From Anarhynchus alexandrinus (taxonomy: Eukaryota; Chordata; Aves; Charadriiformes; Charadriidae): 64,000 nt of DNA. Shown piece by piece: positions 1 through 10,440 of the stretch. The position numbers and the translations under genes were made by a program. Every line of letters starts with the position of its first letter. The stretch's first letter is position 1. The stretch covers positions 1,624,519 through 1,688,518 of the forward strand of contig VUYV01000156.1 of assembly GCA_008711295.1 (NCBI GenBank). The letters are read 5' to 3'. Under the pieces are notes generated by a model. That model did no database searches. It was given only the letters and a program-made list of their open reading frames with translations, and was not told the DNA's origin.

Positions 1-74
1 CGGCTCCGAAGGATGCTGGCTGGATCCCAGCTCCTGCGTGGATCCCACATCTCTTCCCTGGCACTGGTCCCCAG

Positions 75-92
75 CACATCACATCACATCAC
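75..92. repeat. (CACAT)n short array
   Basis: Three CACAT units followed by CAC. Confidence 0.85.
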
Positions 93-214
93 CTGCTGCT
101 TTTGCTCTTCCACAACAGCCGCCGTGAGAGGCGAGTCGGGGCAGCCCAGCTGAAACCCCGTCAGGGCCAGCAGCGGTGGCCGGAGATGCTGGGGCAGCTG
201 AGCTGGGGGGCTGC

Positions 215-246
215 AGCCCGGACTGGGGGCTCCAGCCCGGACTGGG
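215..246. repeat. 19-bp direct repeat, two copies
   Basis: AGCCCGGACTGGG occurs at 215-227 and 234-246 within GC-rich sequence. Confidence 0.9.
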
Positions 247-619
247 CGGCAGGCAGCCGTGCTGCCCACCGGCAGGACTGGCTGCATCCACAGCCTCAGC
301 AGCGGGGCGCAGGCTTCGGCCACGGAGCCCACCCTGGGTGGGCAGCGGGCAGGGCGCTGCCCCCAGACGTCCCCCCGGGCCGCTCTCATCGCTCGCTCTG
401 CGTGGCGCCGGCCTCTCCTGCCACGTTAACGCCCCACGGGTTCAGAAAAATCTGTGCTTGCGATTTGGGACACCGTTTAGAAGATCTCTGCCCAGTGCGC
501 AGCTCTGTAGCTCTGTAGCAATCTTGCACCTCCTGACCAAGCTCGGGGGAGCGTTTTGCCTCTTAAAATCCCTTTTTTTCCCTTTCCTCCAAAACACAAG
601 GCACCGCTTGTGAACTATC

Positions 620-805
620 CCAGGTGACCCGGAGTTTTCTGTGTTAGATAAACATTACTAATTCAAAAGCACTTTTCTTTTCAACAGCCAGAATTAAATC
701 AGAACTCTTTCCCGAGGAACCGCAGCAATAATGGGTGTGTTAATGAGGATTATCCTTCCTGCCAGCCCCAAGGAAGAGCCGATAAATCAATAGACCCATC
801 ATACG
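620..805. other. AT-rich island, possible conserved noncoding element
   Basis: Contains TAGATAAACATTACTAATTC, GTTAATGAGGATTATCC and GATAAATCAATAG: closely spaced homeodomain-, forkhead- and GATA-type core motifs in a sharp AT-rich patch. Function is inferred from composition and motif crowding only. Confidence 0.3.
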
Positions 806-2080
806 AGCACTCCTCCGTGTCTCCTGCTCTGCGGGCCCCGGCGAGGTGTGCGGCAGCGGCGGTGGGGAGAGGCATGACCGGTGTCCCCCCCCGGCAGGCA
901 GCCGTGCTCACGGGGATGCTGCCCATGGCGTGGAGAGCAGAGATCCTGCCACTGTCACCGCGTTGCCTGGCCGGATCCTCCTCATCCCAGCCAGCACGGC
1001 TCCTGGCACAGAAGGTGCCAGGCTGGCAAAGCATCGCCCGGCGCCGCGCTCAGGCATCCCACCTCTGCTCTGCCTGCGCAGGGAGGGACGCCTGGCCTAT
1101 TCGTCTCTTTTTGCACCACCAGCCTGCATGTCACCCCCTCCTGTCCCCCCCGTGGGAGCTCTCCAGGTGTCCTCAGGGCTGTCCTGACGTCCCCGCTGCG
1201 TGCATTTGTCAGCGTCCCTGACCCTCGCGCAGACACCGAGCCCTGTGTGGAGCCTTTTCCGCCGCAGCAATAAGAGCTGGAGCTCAGGGGCCAGCAAGGA
1301 CAAAATGTTCAGTTTCCTTAGCAATAGCAGAAAAACAAGAATTTCACTTTTAAAAACTTAAAAAAAAAAAAAAAAAANAAAAAAAAAAAAAAAAAAGAAG
1401 AAGCACTCTTCTTTAACAAACCTGCTGTCTACTCTTCTCCCAGGGGAAGGGCTGAGACAAGGATCTCTGCCGTAGAAATGCCTGACTCGGTGTTTAAAGT
1501 GCCCTTGTTAGCCCTGCCTTGATGGCTGTCTTGAGAATCACAGATCCCACAGATATTTAAGGCCATATAATTTGCTTATCTCCTTCTACAGTCTTAAGCA
1601 GCCCCTGAAGAAAGAGAGAGGCTGTTCCCTTGCAGACACTTTTGTTTCCAGCCGATGTTGGGGTCACAGCAGAGGGACAGGGTGACAGCACAGGGGACCC
1701 CAACCCTGCACTGTGCCCCTGTCCTCAAGCAACCCCACAGCACACGTGTGCTGGGAGTGTGGATACCACCAGGCACCAGCCAGGACCACTGGTGGCTGCT
1801 GCTGGCCGGGGGACCTCCATGGCACCAGGCTGAGCCGCGGCCCCAGGAGCACCACCACAGGGGCTGTCGGGGATGCCTTCTGCAGGATTTGGCCTCTGAT
1901 CCCACTGTTCCAGTGGAACAAAGGGTTTCGGGGTGCCACTCTGCCCTCGCTCCGCGGCAGAGCCGTGTGCTCGTGTTCAGGCACCAGCAGCCGTTCCCTC
2001 AAGCCGTGGCCCGTCACTCCCAGCCCTCTCCACGCAGCCATCGGTGGTGGCTCCCCCAAAGCCTCACATGGTAAATATTG
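806..2080. other. GC-rich stretch, no gene recognised
   Basis: Interrupted only by the poly(A) tract at 1,360 and a short AT-richer patch at 1,480-1,600. The open frames at 817-1,221 and 1,664-2,059 have no family resemblance that I can see. Confidence 0.55.
1360..1396. repeat. Poly(A) tract containing a single-N gap
   Basis: An uninterrupted A run of about 36 bases has an N at 1,378, followed by GAAGAAG. It could be the tail of a long-decayed retroposed copy, but the 5' flank shows no element I recognise, so I call it only a homopolymer. Confidence 0.95.
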
Positions 2081-2460
2081 ATGGAGAACCAGAATGAAAG
2101 GCCAAAGAGCCCATGTTAGAGCACTCTGTGGACATTAGTCAGACAAAAGACTTTCAAACAAAGTTCAATTAGGTGTGAAGGAAATTAGGGGCTATGCAAG
2201 CAACAGTACCACCGTGTGAATTACAGAGACGTTAGAGCAGGAGACAATGTGCAGCCCAACAAAAATGCGTTTGTCTTTGCTCTGCACCAGCCCTCGCTGC
2301 CAGCTTATGCTTCAAGCTGCACAAACAGAAGCCTCCTGGCATATTTGGAAGATAGTCAACATTTCCAGCTATAATATATCAATTATAAAGCATGCTGTTG
2401 AGACAGTTATATGCAGTGACCGGCTGAGTGAAAGGCCCAGTGCCGCCAAGTGTGGGCTTT
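2081..2460. other. AT-rich island
   Basis: Contains CAAACAAAGTTCAATTAGG (SOX-like ACAAAG beside a TTCAATTA homeodomain core) and ATAATATATCAATTATAAAG. It ends at the GC-rich flank of the purine microsatellite. Confidence 0.3.
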
Positions 2461-2715
2461 AAATGGGGTGCCGGGATAATGTTTCTCCAGAAAGCAAACG
2501 GTCTCCTCCCCACAGCCAAGTGTGGAGCTTCCCCACCGCTGCTGGCTGCACTGCCGTGCCGACTCCACACACGGTGCCACCATTTCTGCCCGGGAACAAA
2601 GCTTTTCGCAGCAGACACGACCACCTTACATCTCCCAGGAAAGCTGGTGAAACACAGCAGGGGAGGATCTGCGGCATCTCCAGCACAGACAGAGTATCTT
2701 GGGCAAAGGGCATAT

Positions 2716-2969
2716 GAAGAAGAAGAAGAAGAAGAGAGAGGAGAGGAGAGGAGAGGAGAGGAGAGGAGAGGAGAGGAGNNNNNNNNNNNNNNNNNNNNNN
2801 NNNNNNNNNNNNNNNNNNNNNNNNNNNNNNNNNNNNNNNNNNNNNNNNNNNNNGAGAAGAGAAGAGAAGAGAAGAGAAGAGAAGAGAAGAGAAGAGAAGA
2901 GAAGAGAAGAGAAGAGAAGAGAAGAGAAGAGAAAAGAGAAGAGAAGAAGAGAGAAGAGAAGAAGAGGAG
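2716..2969. repeat. Homopurine microsatellite (GAA)n-(GAGAG)n-[gap]-(GAGAA)n
   Basis: All 179 sequenced bases from 2,716 to 2,969 are purines. The tract opens with about seven GAA triplets, passes into a GAGAG pentamer array, is interrupted by 75 Ns (2,779-2,853), and resumes as a GAGAA pentamer array with a few single-base slips near its end. The change of unit across the gap means the missing part contains the transition. Pure purine mirror-like tracts of this kind can form triplex DNA and are slippage-prone. Open frames running through it on both strands are repeat translations, not genes. Confidence 0.98.
2779..2853. other. Assembly gap (75 N) inside the purine microsatellite
   Basis: Seventy-five Ns lie between the GAGAG and GAGAA arrays. 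The true length is unknown, because gap size in such arrays is normally only an estimate. Confidence 0.99.
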
Positions 2970-3619
2970 TCTACAGACTTTGGAGGCAGAAGTGGTTCCT
3001 GCTGTGCTGATGCAAACCTGTATTTGACTGGAATTTTCTGAGGACTTTTCCAGCTGCCAGGATATCTCCTACATCCCTGGTTCCTCATCTCCTCTGTGCC
3101 ATCCATCCTTCCTTCCCAAGTATCATCATGTGTGCCTCTCTCATAGCCTTTCCCCAAGCACCAGCAATTGCTCTGATTGCAGAGCTGTGGTATCTCGGAC
3201 AAGACGAGCTGAGCAGCACTGAAAGGCTGTTGTGTCCCTCAGTATCGCTACTAGGAAAGAGAACATGGAAATACAAATTCAACAAGGAAATAATAAAAAA
3301 ATGGTCATTGCTAAATGCGATAGACACCGAGTGCCCAGGGATAATGCAGAGGGAACCTGAGAGCTGCAGCCACCAAGTCCCGAAGTCCTGGGAGATTAGA
3401 CAGGAATGCCATGTTGCAGCGCAGGGATTTTGCCTTGAGACTGCCTTGACACTAAATCAAAGCTGGAGAAGTTCTCGTCTGAGTTTGTACATGAGCCCTG
3501 GCGAAGGCGCCAGCAGTGAGCAAGCGGTGTTGAACCGCGGACGCCTCGAACGCCGTTTGGGCACGTATAGGAATCCGGGCTGCACCACTGCTATCCGGGG
3601 GCTGGAGAGGGACAACTGA
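2970..3619 (+). other. Mixed-composition stretch with a 163-codon open frame, not assigned
   Basis: An open frame from 3,128 to 3,619 has fairly balanced amino-acid composition (for example WKYKFNKEIIKKW), unlike the Pro/Arg-rich spurious frames elsewhere. I recognise no domain, and there is no clear promoter or Kozak-quality start. A strong acceptor is absent at the left edge. A chance frame is the more likely explanation; an exon of an unknown transcript cannot be excluded. Confidence 0.15.
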
Positions 3620-4360
3620 TTGTATTTTAATTGCAGGCTCAGTATGAAACAAGGTGTGGGCCAAAGTGCAGCTACAATAGGTGCGGCGCCAAGAAGGATT
3701 TGGTGCCAGCAATAGATACTCTGGCAAACTCAGCCCTACAGCTCCAATTATGGGACTTCTCTTATACCACTGTCTCTAAACATTGGCTTCTGACTGCAAT
3801 GCCTTATGCCAAATTGTAATCGCCCTCATTCTACTAATGGTCAAAACGCTCGGAGTCCAAACGGGATATAATAATCACTGAGGAGGAGAAAGCGCACTTC
3901 AGAGATTATGCTCAGCATAGCGTGTGGCAGCGTATAGAGAATTGCAACATATGTCATCGCACTGTGATTACCTCACAGGATCTGGAAAAACACACTTTTC
4001 CTGTTCAGACTCCAAAGCGATCATAAATTCAAATGGGTTTTGCAGCTTTCTGTGAGGAAGACTCTCCAACAACCTCCACCAGCCAGCGAAACGCCAGACC
4101 GTCTGCAGAAAGGTACTGGCAGTGCAGCGTCGTTCCTGGGAGCGCTAAGAGGGCCCATTGACACTGTTCACACCATCATAATAAGCCCTGATTTATAGCT
4201 TATTAAAATAGAGTGAGTCGAGATAAAATGCCAGGAATAAAAAAAAATATGACTGGATTGAGTGTGACTTGGCTTATTGAGTTTGTTTCCTATCTTTTTA
4301 TAAGGGCTATAAAAACAAACAGCTCTCACTTGACTAAAGAAATCATTCATTAAGTTCCTC
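3620..4360. other. AT-rich island, possible conserved noncoding element
   Basis: About 740 bases of low-CpG, complex, non-repetitive sequence. Motifs include GGGATATAATAATCACTG, TTGCAACATATGTCATC (E-box CATATG) and a terminal block with TAATAAGCC and TTATAGCTTATTAAAATAG. Lack of any repeat signature together with complexity over this length is typical of conserved enhancers, but conservation is not testable here. Confidence 0.35.
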
Positions 4361-4599
4361 CGCTTGCTCCAGCACATCCAGACACGGGCAAACAAATTCC
4401 GGGTGTCCCTTTTAGGAGCGCGTCCCAAGAACACCGGTGGGGCCCGTCGGCTCCGGCAGTGCCGCCAGGGCAGGGGTGGCCGGCAGAGGCACGGTCTGCA
4501 GCCGCACCGGGGGTGCCCGTGGCCCCGGGGCTGTCCCCTGCCCGGGCAGGGCCGTCCCCCCGAGGGACCCGGCCGGCCAGGTTCACCGCCAGCCCGCTG

Positions 4600-5090
4600 A
4601 GACGTGGCGATAAATGTAATTGAATAAAGGAGGGGAAGGGAAAGGAAAGCCCGAGCAGCTGGGGAGGAGAAGGAGGAGCCTGAGGCAAAATTTATTTCTG
4701 TCAACTGGTGGTCTATTTCCCTGATACCATTTCCTTGTATACAGATAAGGAGTTATCTTAAATGACCATGTCTTTTTCAATTTGTACTTAACAGTCAGTC
4801 CCATTTTCCTTATATGATACTATCACAGCAGGATGAAAAATGCATTACAATAATCCCTAAGGATCTTCATATATCAATATCAAATGGTCTGAAATTGACC
4901 TGTTATAAAAACCAGCCTTTCAAGTCAGAAAAAACTTAAATAAAAAAAGCAAATTTCAGAGCTTGCAGTATGCTCCATAACCCAAATACTCAGGCACAAA
5001 GAGCAACGTTTCCAGAATACTTAATGAAAACAAACCTTCAACATCCACCAAAAAAAATATTCTTACTATTGATACATCTGCTTAACGTTC
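4600..5090. other. AT-rich island
   Basis: Follows a short GC-rich block (4,365-4,600). Contains ATAAATGTAATTGAATAAAG, TATATCAATATCAAATGG and several oligo-A runs. No element or gene recognised. Confidence 0.3.
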
Positions 5091-6359
5091 GCTGCACCTT
5101 GGAGGAATGCTAATCCCGGGCCGGATCGGCGCACAAGCAGCCAAATGAGGTTGGGCCGCTGACGCCAGGACCAGCGATTTAGCGCTGGGAATTTTCCTCC
5201 CAGCCTGTACACACTGGAGCGGCAGCGGCCGGAGAAGAGGAGGGGAAAGCGGCTGAAGCCGACAGCACCGCCGTTCTGCCCCGGCCAACGCGCCCGGTGC
5301 GCGGCACTGCCGATACCCGGCTCTGCCCCGGAGTCGGTGGCGGCAGAGGGGGCCCTGGCACTGGGGGGGGGGTGCAGAAACACGCTGGCCCTGAGCTCCC
5401 CTGCAGGCTGGAGGTGCAAGGAGCACGGGAGACACAGTGTCAAGCACTGCTATTTTTTAATACAGAAATGTCCCTCCGGGCTTTTCCGCAGGATGCGATG
5501 AGCGGCCGGGGCGCTTTGCTGCGCTGACGCCCACAGCTGCAGCTCGGGCTCCAGCCGGGTTCGCCCCGCGCTCACCGGCACCGACTCGCAGGGAGAGGAG
5601 CGGAGAGCAGCCGGGGGTTGCTCAGAGGCAAAGAGGCTCTCTCCATTCAGCACGTGTTTGCAATAAGTACAAACACCACATTATCACACCGCTTTATTCT
5701 GCCTTAACTATCGGTACACATTTCCCTTCTCCCTATCACAGCTATTGGGGATTTGTCATCCAAATTAGAGCTAAAGGTACAGAAATACCTGAGCAGATCC
5801 TAATCAGAAGAAGCTGTTTCTGTTGCGAGTTATTGGCCCACCACAAGCCAGTGGGGAAAAAAAAAGAAAAAGCAAAGGCTGCGAAGGAGACAGGCACCAG
5901 CAGAGCTGCCTGTGCCTGAAGCAAGTCAGGGGCAAGTTCCAACCACAGCCAACGCGGATGACGTCTGCTGCCGAAGGAGACGCAGAGGCACCTCTCGCCG
6001 TGAGGGAGGACCCAAAACTCCACACCACAACACCACAAACTCGGGGCGTGTTGAAAATCTGGCAAGGGGCGATGGTGGTGCTAAGTACAGCACCAGAGCC
6101 AGCGTTCACCGAAGCCACAACCCCTGCCATGTCCCTGGCGCCCAACCCCACGGCCTCCGACACGGCACAGGCTGCGCTCAGCAGCGAGAGACGCTGCAGT
6201 CCCAAAGCAGCGTGCTCGAGGACCAGGCGGGACCAACAGGGGTGGGCAGGGACGGGCTAGGGAATCACGTAGGAAAATAACACCGTTGAAGGAGTCGGGA
6301 CTCGGCAGCACTTTGCCCGGGGGACTCTCCTCCTTTCCTGCTGTTTTTACCCTCCTGCT
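5091..6359. other. GC-rich stretch with a small AT-rich patch, no gene recognised
   Basis: The AT-richer patch at 5,650-5,830 includes CACCACATTATCACACCGC. Elsewhere only composition-driven frames are seen. The segment leads into the CpG block at 6,360. Confidence 0.5.
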
Positions 6360-6730
6360 CCGGCGGCTCTCCCGCACGGGGGGTCGGGGGATCGGGGGCC
6401 GCAGGGTTTACACGACAGCGGCTCCGCCAGCTCTGCCCCGGCACGGCGCCCGACCTGCTGCCTCGGCTCCCAAGCGCTGCCCCGCTCTCACGCCCGCCTC
6501 TGACGCGTGTCCCGCTTTGGCAGGCGTGCCCCGCGCCATATGGCTGCGGGATGCTCTGCGCCAGGGTGAAATCTTCCACCCCTCCGGGAAGGTGGAGCTA
6601 CCACGAAGGGGCCGAGTAACGACCGCCCAGAGGAGCCTCAGCCGCGCTGTCCGCGGGACAGCCCTCGAGGGAAGGGCTTGCCGCGTGCCCGCGGGGCGCC
6701 ATCCCTCCCGCCCGGGGCCAACCGCAAAAG
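6360..6730. promoter_or_regulatory. CpG-island candidate
   Basis: I count roughly 45 CpG dinucleotides in about 370 bases, with no long repeat to explain them. It is followed directly by the AT-rich island from 6,800. CpG islands in birds mark promoters or Polycomb-bound developmental loci. No coding exon with recognisable protein follows on either strand, so if it is a promoter, its transcript is noncoding or its first coding exon lies outside. A possible acceptor-like 'cccgctttggcag' lies at about 6,511-6,523. Confidence 0.5.
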
Positions 6731-7518
6731 TTGAGCTGACAGGGGGTCCTGGAGGAGACCCTGGCAAAGAGGAGGCGGCAGCGGGAAGCCTGGCAGGCGG
6801 CTGAAAGGAAGGCTTTAAGTGAATTTCATGAGAAGTGCATTGGGCTACTTATCATTTTAAATGAGACCAGCGTCTAAAATGAGAGACATGGGAGGACGTA
6901 AGTAATGTCAGAACAGAGCCCTTTATTAATTAATAAACAGGAATGCAAGCTAAAAGCTTTACATCTACCACTGCTAAATGCACAGTTAAAAGCCCTATAA
7001 TAACCTGTGTTCATAATATATTCCAGGCATTCTGCCTCCCTCAGAAGTGCATGTGATATGACACCATCTACCTGCTGCAGCATGCAATTAAAATTAAGAA
7101 GCGGTTCAGGCTGTGATGAATACGAAGTGAAACGCTGCACAGCAATATCACCTGGCAGATCAACCTAATTGTCACGGCATCTGCAATGCCAGAGTTCAGC
7201 TGGAATGGATGTGTTCATTACAAATCCTGGCTTTGCGGGGATTTCTGGCGGGGCGTTGTGCTCGCGCGCGCTAACTGAAGCTTGCCGGTGCAGTGCAGCT
7301 CTCAGCTGAGCTTTGTTTAAAATAATACCCAGGGCTTCCTACATCATTTTAAAATCACGGCACATTTTGATTTACTTGGTTTTCTTCTGCCTTCACGAAG
7401 AGCATGCCGCGGTCGTTACGCACAAATTCACATGCTCTTGTTCACCAAGCACAGCTACCATAAGCGAACATGCAAAGCAGATATTAGCAGGCACACATGG
7501 CCACTTAGATGCCTGCTC

Positions 7519-7534
7519 ATTTGCATATGCAAAT
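7519..7534. promoter_or_regulatory. 16-bp perfect palindrome of two octamer motifs
   Basis: ATTTGCATATGCAAAT equals its own reverse complement and contains the POU octamer core ATTTGCAT and its complement ATGCAAAT, sharing the central AT. Confidence 0.6.
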
Positions 7535-7538
7535 ACTC

Positions 7539-7554
7539 ATTTTGCATGCAAAAT
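7539..7554. promoter_or_regulatory. Second 16-bp perfect palindrome, octamer-like
   Basis: ATTTTGCATGCAAAAT is self-complementary and lies four bases after the first palindrome. Each half is an octamer-related ATTTTGCAT. Confidence 0.6.
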
Positions 7555-7770
7555 GTGATTTACAGAAACCGGACATCTAAATCGAAGTCGCGACGCATGT
7601 ACTAGCACTGGCTGTGATAATGGCTTTGCCACTGCTGCGGACAATATTGACATATATACTAAATTATTATGAGCACTGTTGATGAAAAGTGCTGCAAAAT
7701 GGCCAGGCATTATTATTATTTTTACAGCTAAGGGGATTCATTAGCATTCATTAATTTTTAAAAGCCACCT

Positions 7771-8619
7771 TTGGAGCGGGTCAGTGCTGTTAACTCCGCC
7801 GCCCTGGCCTCCCCTCCGCAGAGAGGGACGCGCAGCCTGCGCGGCGCTGCGGCGAGGCGTGGGAAATGCCCCCCTTCCCCCTCGCCCCGCAGAGCAGCCC
7901 ATTCCCGACGAGCCCAACCGGCTCAGAGCAACGCCAAGGATGCCTTTTAAGAGGATTACGGGGACAGTATCTCTAACGCTGACTTCGTGAGAGACCCTGG
8001 GAGCTTCCAACAGTCGATGTGTTTGGCAAAGGCTCCCTGAGCGCGACTGAGCCTCCGGGCATGGCATCGCCCACAGTCCCTCTCGCCGTGTGTGTGCCGT
8101 CCCGGCTGCCACCGGGATGATGGCGTTGGCACAGCAGTGCCCGGTGGATCAGAGGGCTGGGAAGCACTGAGCTCCTCTTCGGAAAGACAGCAAACAGCAA
8201 AAGATGAGCCCTCCAAGCCTGAGGGAGACTCGTTGCCCCAAGCAGCTGAAGGCAGAGCCCACAGACCAGCGAGCGTCCCCGCTGGCGCCCGCAGCCCCGC
8301 ACCCGCGTCGTGTCCAGCCTCTGCTCCTGCAAGAGAGCTCCGTACCTCCCGCGCCTCCACCGCGGGGCTTTCCTGCCTTCCCAGAGCGCGTCTTCTGCTT
8401 AACTCTTTGGCAGCCTGCTGAACACGCGCTCTGGTGCTCCGCTGCACACAAAGAAGTCATTCTGGGAAATCCTGGCTTTTGGCATGGCTGAGGTTTATAG
8501 CAAAAAGTGATCCCATTTTCAGGCAGATTTCCACTAATGAGCAAAGACTTGACGACCATATGCTCTCCACAGCCTCTCCTGCTTACTGCTGGTTCCTTCC
8601 ACTCTCTTCTTCATAACGG
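7771..8619. other. GC-rich stretch, no gene recognised
   Basis: Overlapping frames on both strands (for example 7,956-8,447 minus) lack recognisable domains. Confidence 0.5.
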
Positions 8620-9430
8620 GGAAGAGACATGATAAATTTCTGTGCTGTTTCAGTATTATATTAGGACTGTTAAGCTTACCCACGTTAAATCAAAGAAATT
8701 AAAAATAACAGCAGGATATCAAACTTAATTACTTCTTTAAGACTACGCTGTATAGCTTGATGGGCCAACCTCCCGCACACCGGAGACCGGAGATCCCTTC
8801 CTTCCAACTGCACGGCCCTAACAAAGTGCCCGTGACGCAGGTGTGGGTGGAATGCAAGACCCTTTGTATATGTAATATCACACAATTATTTACAAATACA
8901 TGAGAAGAGAAATACAAACCGGAATTTCTATACAGCTATATGCACAAAAATACATACATCCTCTCACAAAACTTTCTGAGATATTGCAGGGCTCTGCATC
9001 CTATAAGAAAATACAAAACTGCTCTCTCCTGTAGTGTGTCTGATTCTGTCCCGCTCATATCTCAGGACAAGCGATCCTTAAAAACTCTGCAAAGCTGGAA
9101 AAACTTCTTGATCCTTGGCAACCCCGTGAGCAATGTATTGGAGAGCCAGAGAGGTCTTTTACCTTACCTCATGGATATAATACCACAGAGGTACAATTTG
9201 CATTCCTCTCTCTTTGGCTAGGTATTATCATTCCTCTTTTAGATTATATTTAGAAAATATGTGTTGGCAGTTAGGCTTGGAATGCTTGTTTAAAAGCTCT
9301 AATAACACGGTAATGGGAAATACTTATTTGAAAAGGAACTGGGGTGTTTGTGCGAAATCCTGGAATTGACGAAATGCAGCAAAATCGGTCACGTTACATT
9401 TACATACCAAATTGCAGCGACGCTGTTGAC
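8620..9430. other. AT-rich island
   Basis: Contains ATTATATTAGGACTG, AATTAAAAATAAC, TATATGTAATATCACACAATT and AGATTATATTTAGAAAATATG. A 93-codon frame at 8,940-9,221 (+) begins in AT-rich DNA and has no recognisable domain. The right edge meets the CpG-dense block at 9,431. Confidence 0.3.
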
Positions 9431-9623
9431 TTGCGCGCTGGGGTCGCTTACAGCAGGCGGAGGGCGAGGGGGGGCCGGCCGCCGCTGCGTCCCCGCTGGC
9501 GGGGCTGCGGGTGCCTGCCCGCGCGCGGGGGGCGTGCCGACGCGCGCAACCGGCACGTAACGCGCTGCTTGCGCTCCTGTTCTCCTGCGCCTCCCGCTGA
9601 GCCCAGCGCCCGAATATTCAACG
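9431..9623. promoter_or_regulatory. Compact CpG-dense block between two AT-rich islands
   Basis: About 30 CpGs fall in 193 bases (for example CCCGCGCGCGG and GACGCGCGC), flanked on both sides within 150-250 bases by AT-rich DNA (8,620-9,430 and 9,850-10,440). This is the sharpest base-composition step in the window. It could be an orphan CpG island serving an enhancer or a noncoding promoter. The frames through it are composition-driven. Confidence 0.5.
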
Positions 9624-9849
9624 TGATGAATGAGATAAGGACACGCGATGTACAATCCGGGTCTCCGGCTCCTGGGGCGGTGTGCCGGACAGAGCCCGCT
9701 CCCCGCCACGCAGGCCGGGTCACAGCCGGCAGCGACGGCTCTACAAAAGGGGAAGAAACAGGCTCAGAACAAAGTTTGAGACAGTTCTTACAGTTTTTGC
9801 AGCTGCTAATGGCAAACAAAAAGTCAGAGCAATGCTCGCGTGCAGTATG

Positions 9850-10440
9850 ACACGCTTTGGTTTATATTCTAATAAAAGCATGATTTGACATTAATTCTCC
9901 GCTTTCTGTAGAAAATCCCTGCGCAAAGCTTCTTAGTCACTCGCCCGGTTTGATGTGCTGAGCAGCCGGGCTTCACACAGAAAGGGTTAAAAGAAAATGT
10001 TATACTAAAAGAAATCTTTCTACAAGTATAAAAAAGCAAAATGATTGTAAATTCCACCAGGGGAATTCTGCCATGAATATGCTTCACCTTTCGCAGAATC
10101 TCCCGCCCTGCCTCAGAGGATAACTGACCTTTGGAGAAAAATAATGAAAAGAAGAAATTCCTTGGAGAAAATAATGTGGCCAGGCCTCAGTAATGAGATC
10201 TGCTCCCTTTATGTTGCTATGACAACCGCAGTCATTTTGTAATACAAAATACATGAATGGGAAAGAGGGCCATCTCCTCTCACCGGAGCCGGCGCCCCGG
10301 CACCCTTTAGCCCTCACACACTTCTTGTAGGACGGCACCGTGTTTGATTTGATTTGCGCTCGGCTTCATTTCCCTTTAATGCACATATGATCAAGAAATC
10401 CTACTCCTTTGAATGCTCTAATTACAGCTCATTAACTTGT
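9850..10440. other. AT-rich island
   Basis: Contains GCATGATTTGACATTAATTC, an ATTTTGTAATACAAAATACATG near-palindrome at about 10,234, and CTAATTACAGCTCATTAAC near its right end. No repeat signature. Confidence 0.33.

Larger units (their letters stand above)
1..619. other. GC-rich stretch, no gene recognised
   Basis: Frames on both strands overlap here, but none shows a known domain; their Pro/Ala/Gly-rich products follow from composition. Contains only the small repeats at 75 and 215. Confidence 0.6.
6800..7770. promoter_or_regulatory. AT-rich island with paired POU palindromes, enhancer candidate
   Basis: Nearly 1 kb of complex AT-rich sequence. It holds CACCTG (7,149-7,154), a TAATTG core (7,166-7,171), GCATGCAATTAAAATTAAG and, most strikingly, two adjacent 16-bp perfect palindromes: ATTTGCATATGCAAAT (7,519-7,534) and ATTTTGCATGCAAAAT (7,539-7,554). 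The first is two octamer sites back to back (ATTTGCAT and its complement). The island ends with TTCATTAATTTTTAAAAGCC. It lies next to the CpG block at 6,360-6,730. Together these features suggest a developmental enhancer bound by POU or homeodomain factors. That is an inference; motifs alone do not show activity. Confidence 0.45.

Noticed and set aside
1360..1396. Processed pseudogene or retroposed tail ending in poly(A)
   Set aside because: No upstream sequence with recognisable transcript similarity and no flanking target-site duplication was seen.
2428..3202. Long open frames on both strands through 2,779-2,853
   Set aside because: They are translations of the purine microsatellite (Glu/Arg or Ser/Leu repeats) extended through Ns.
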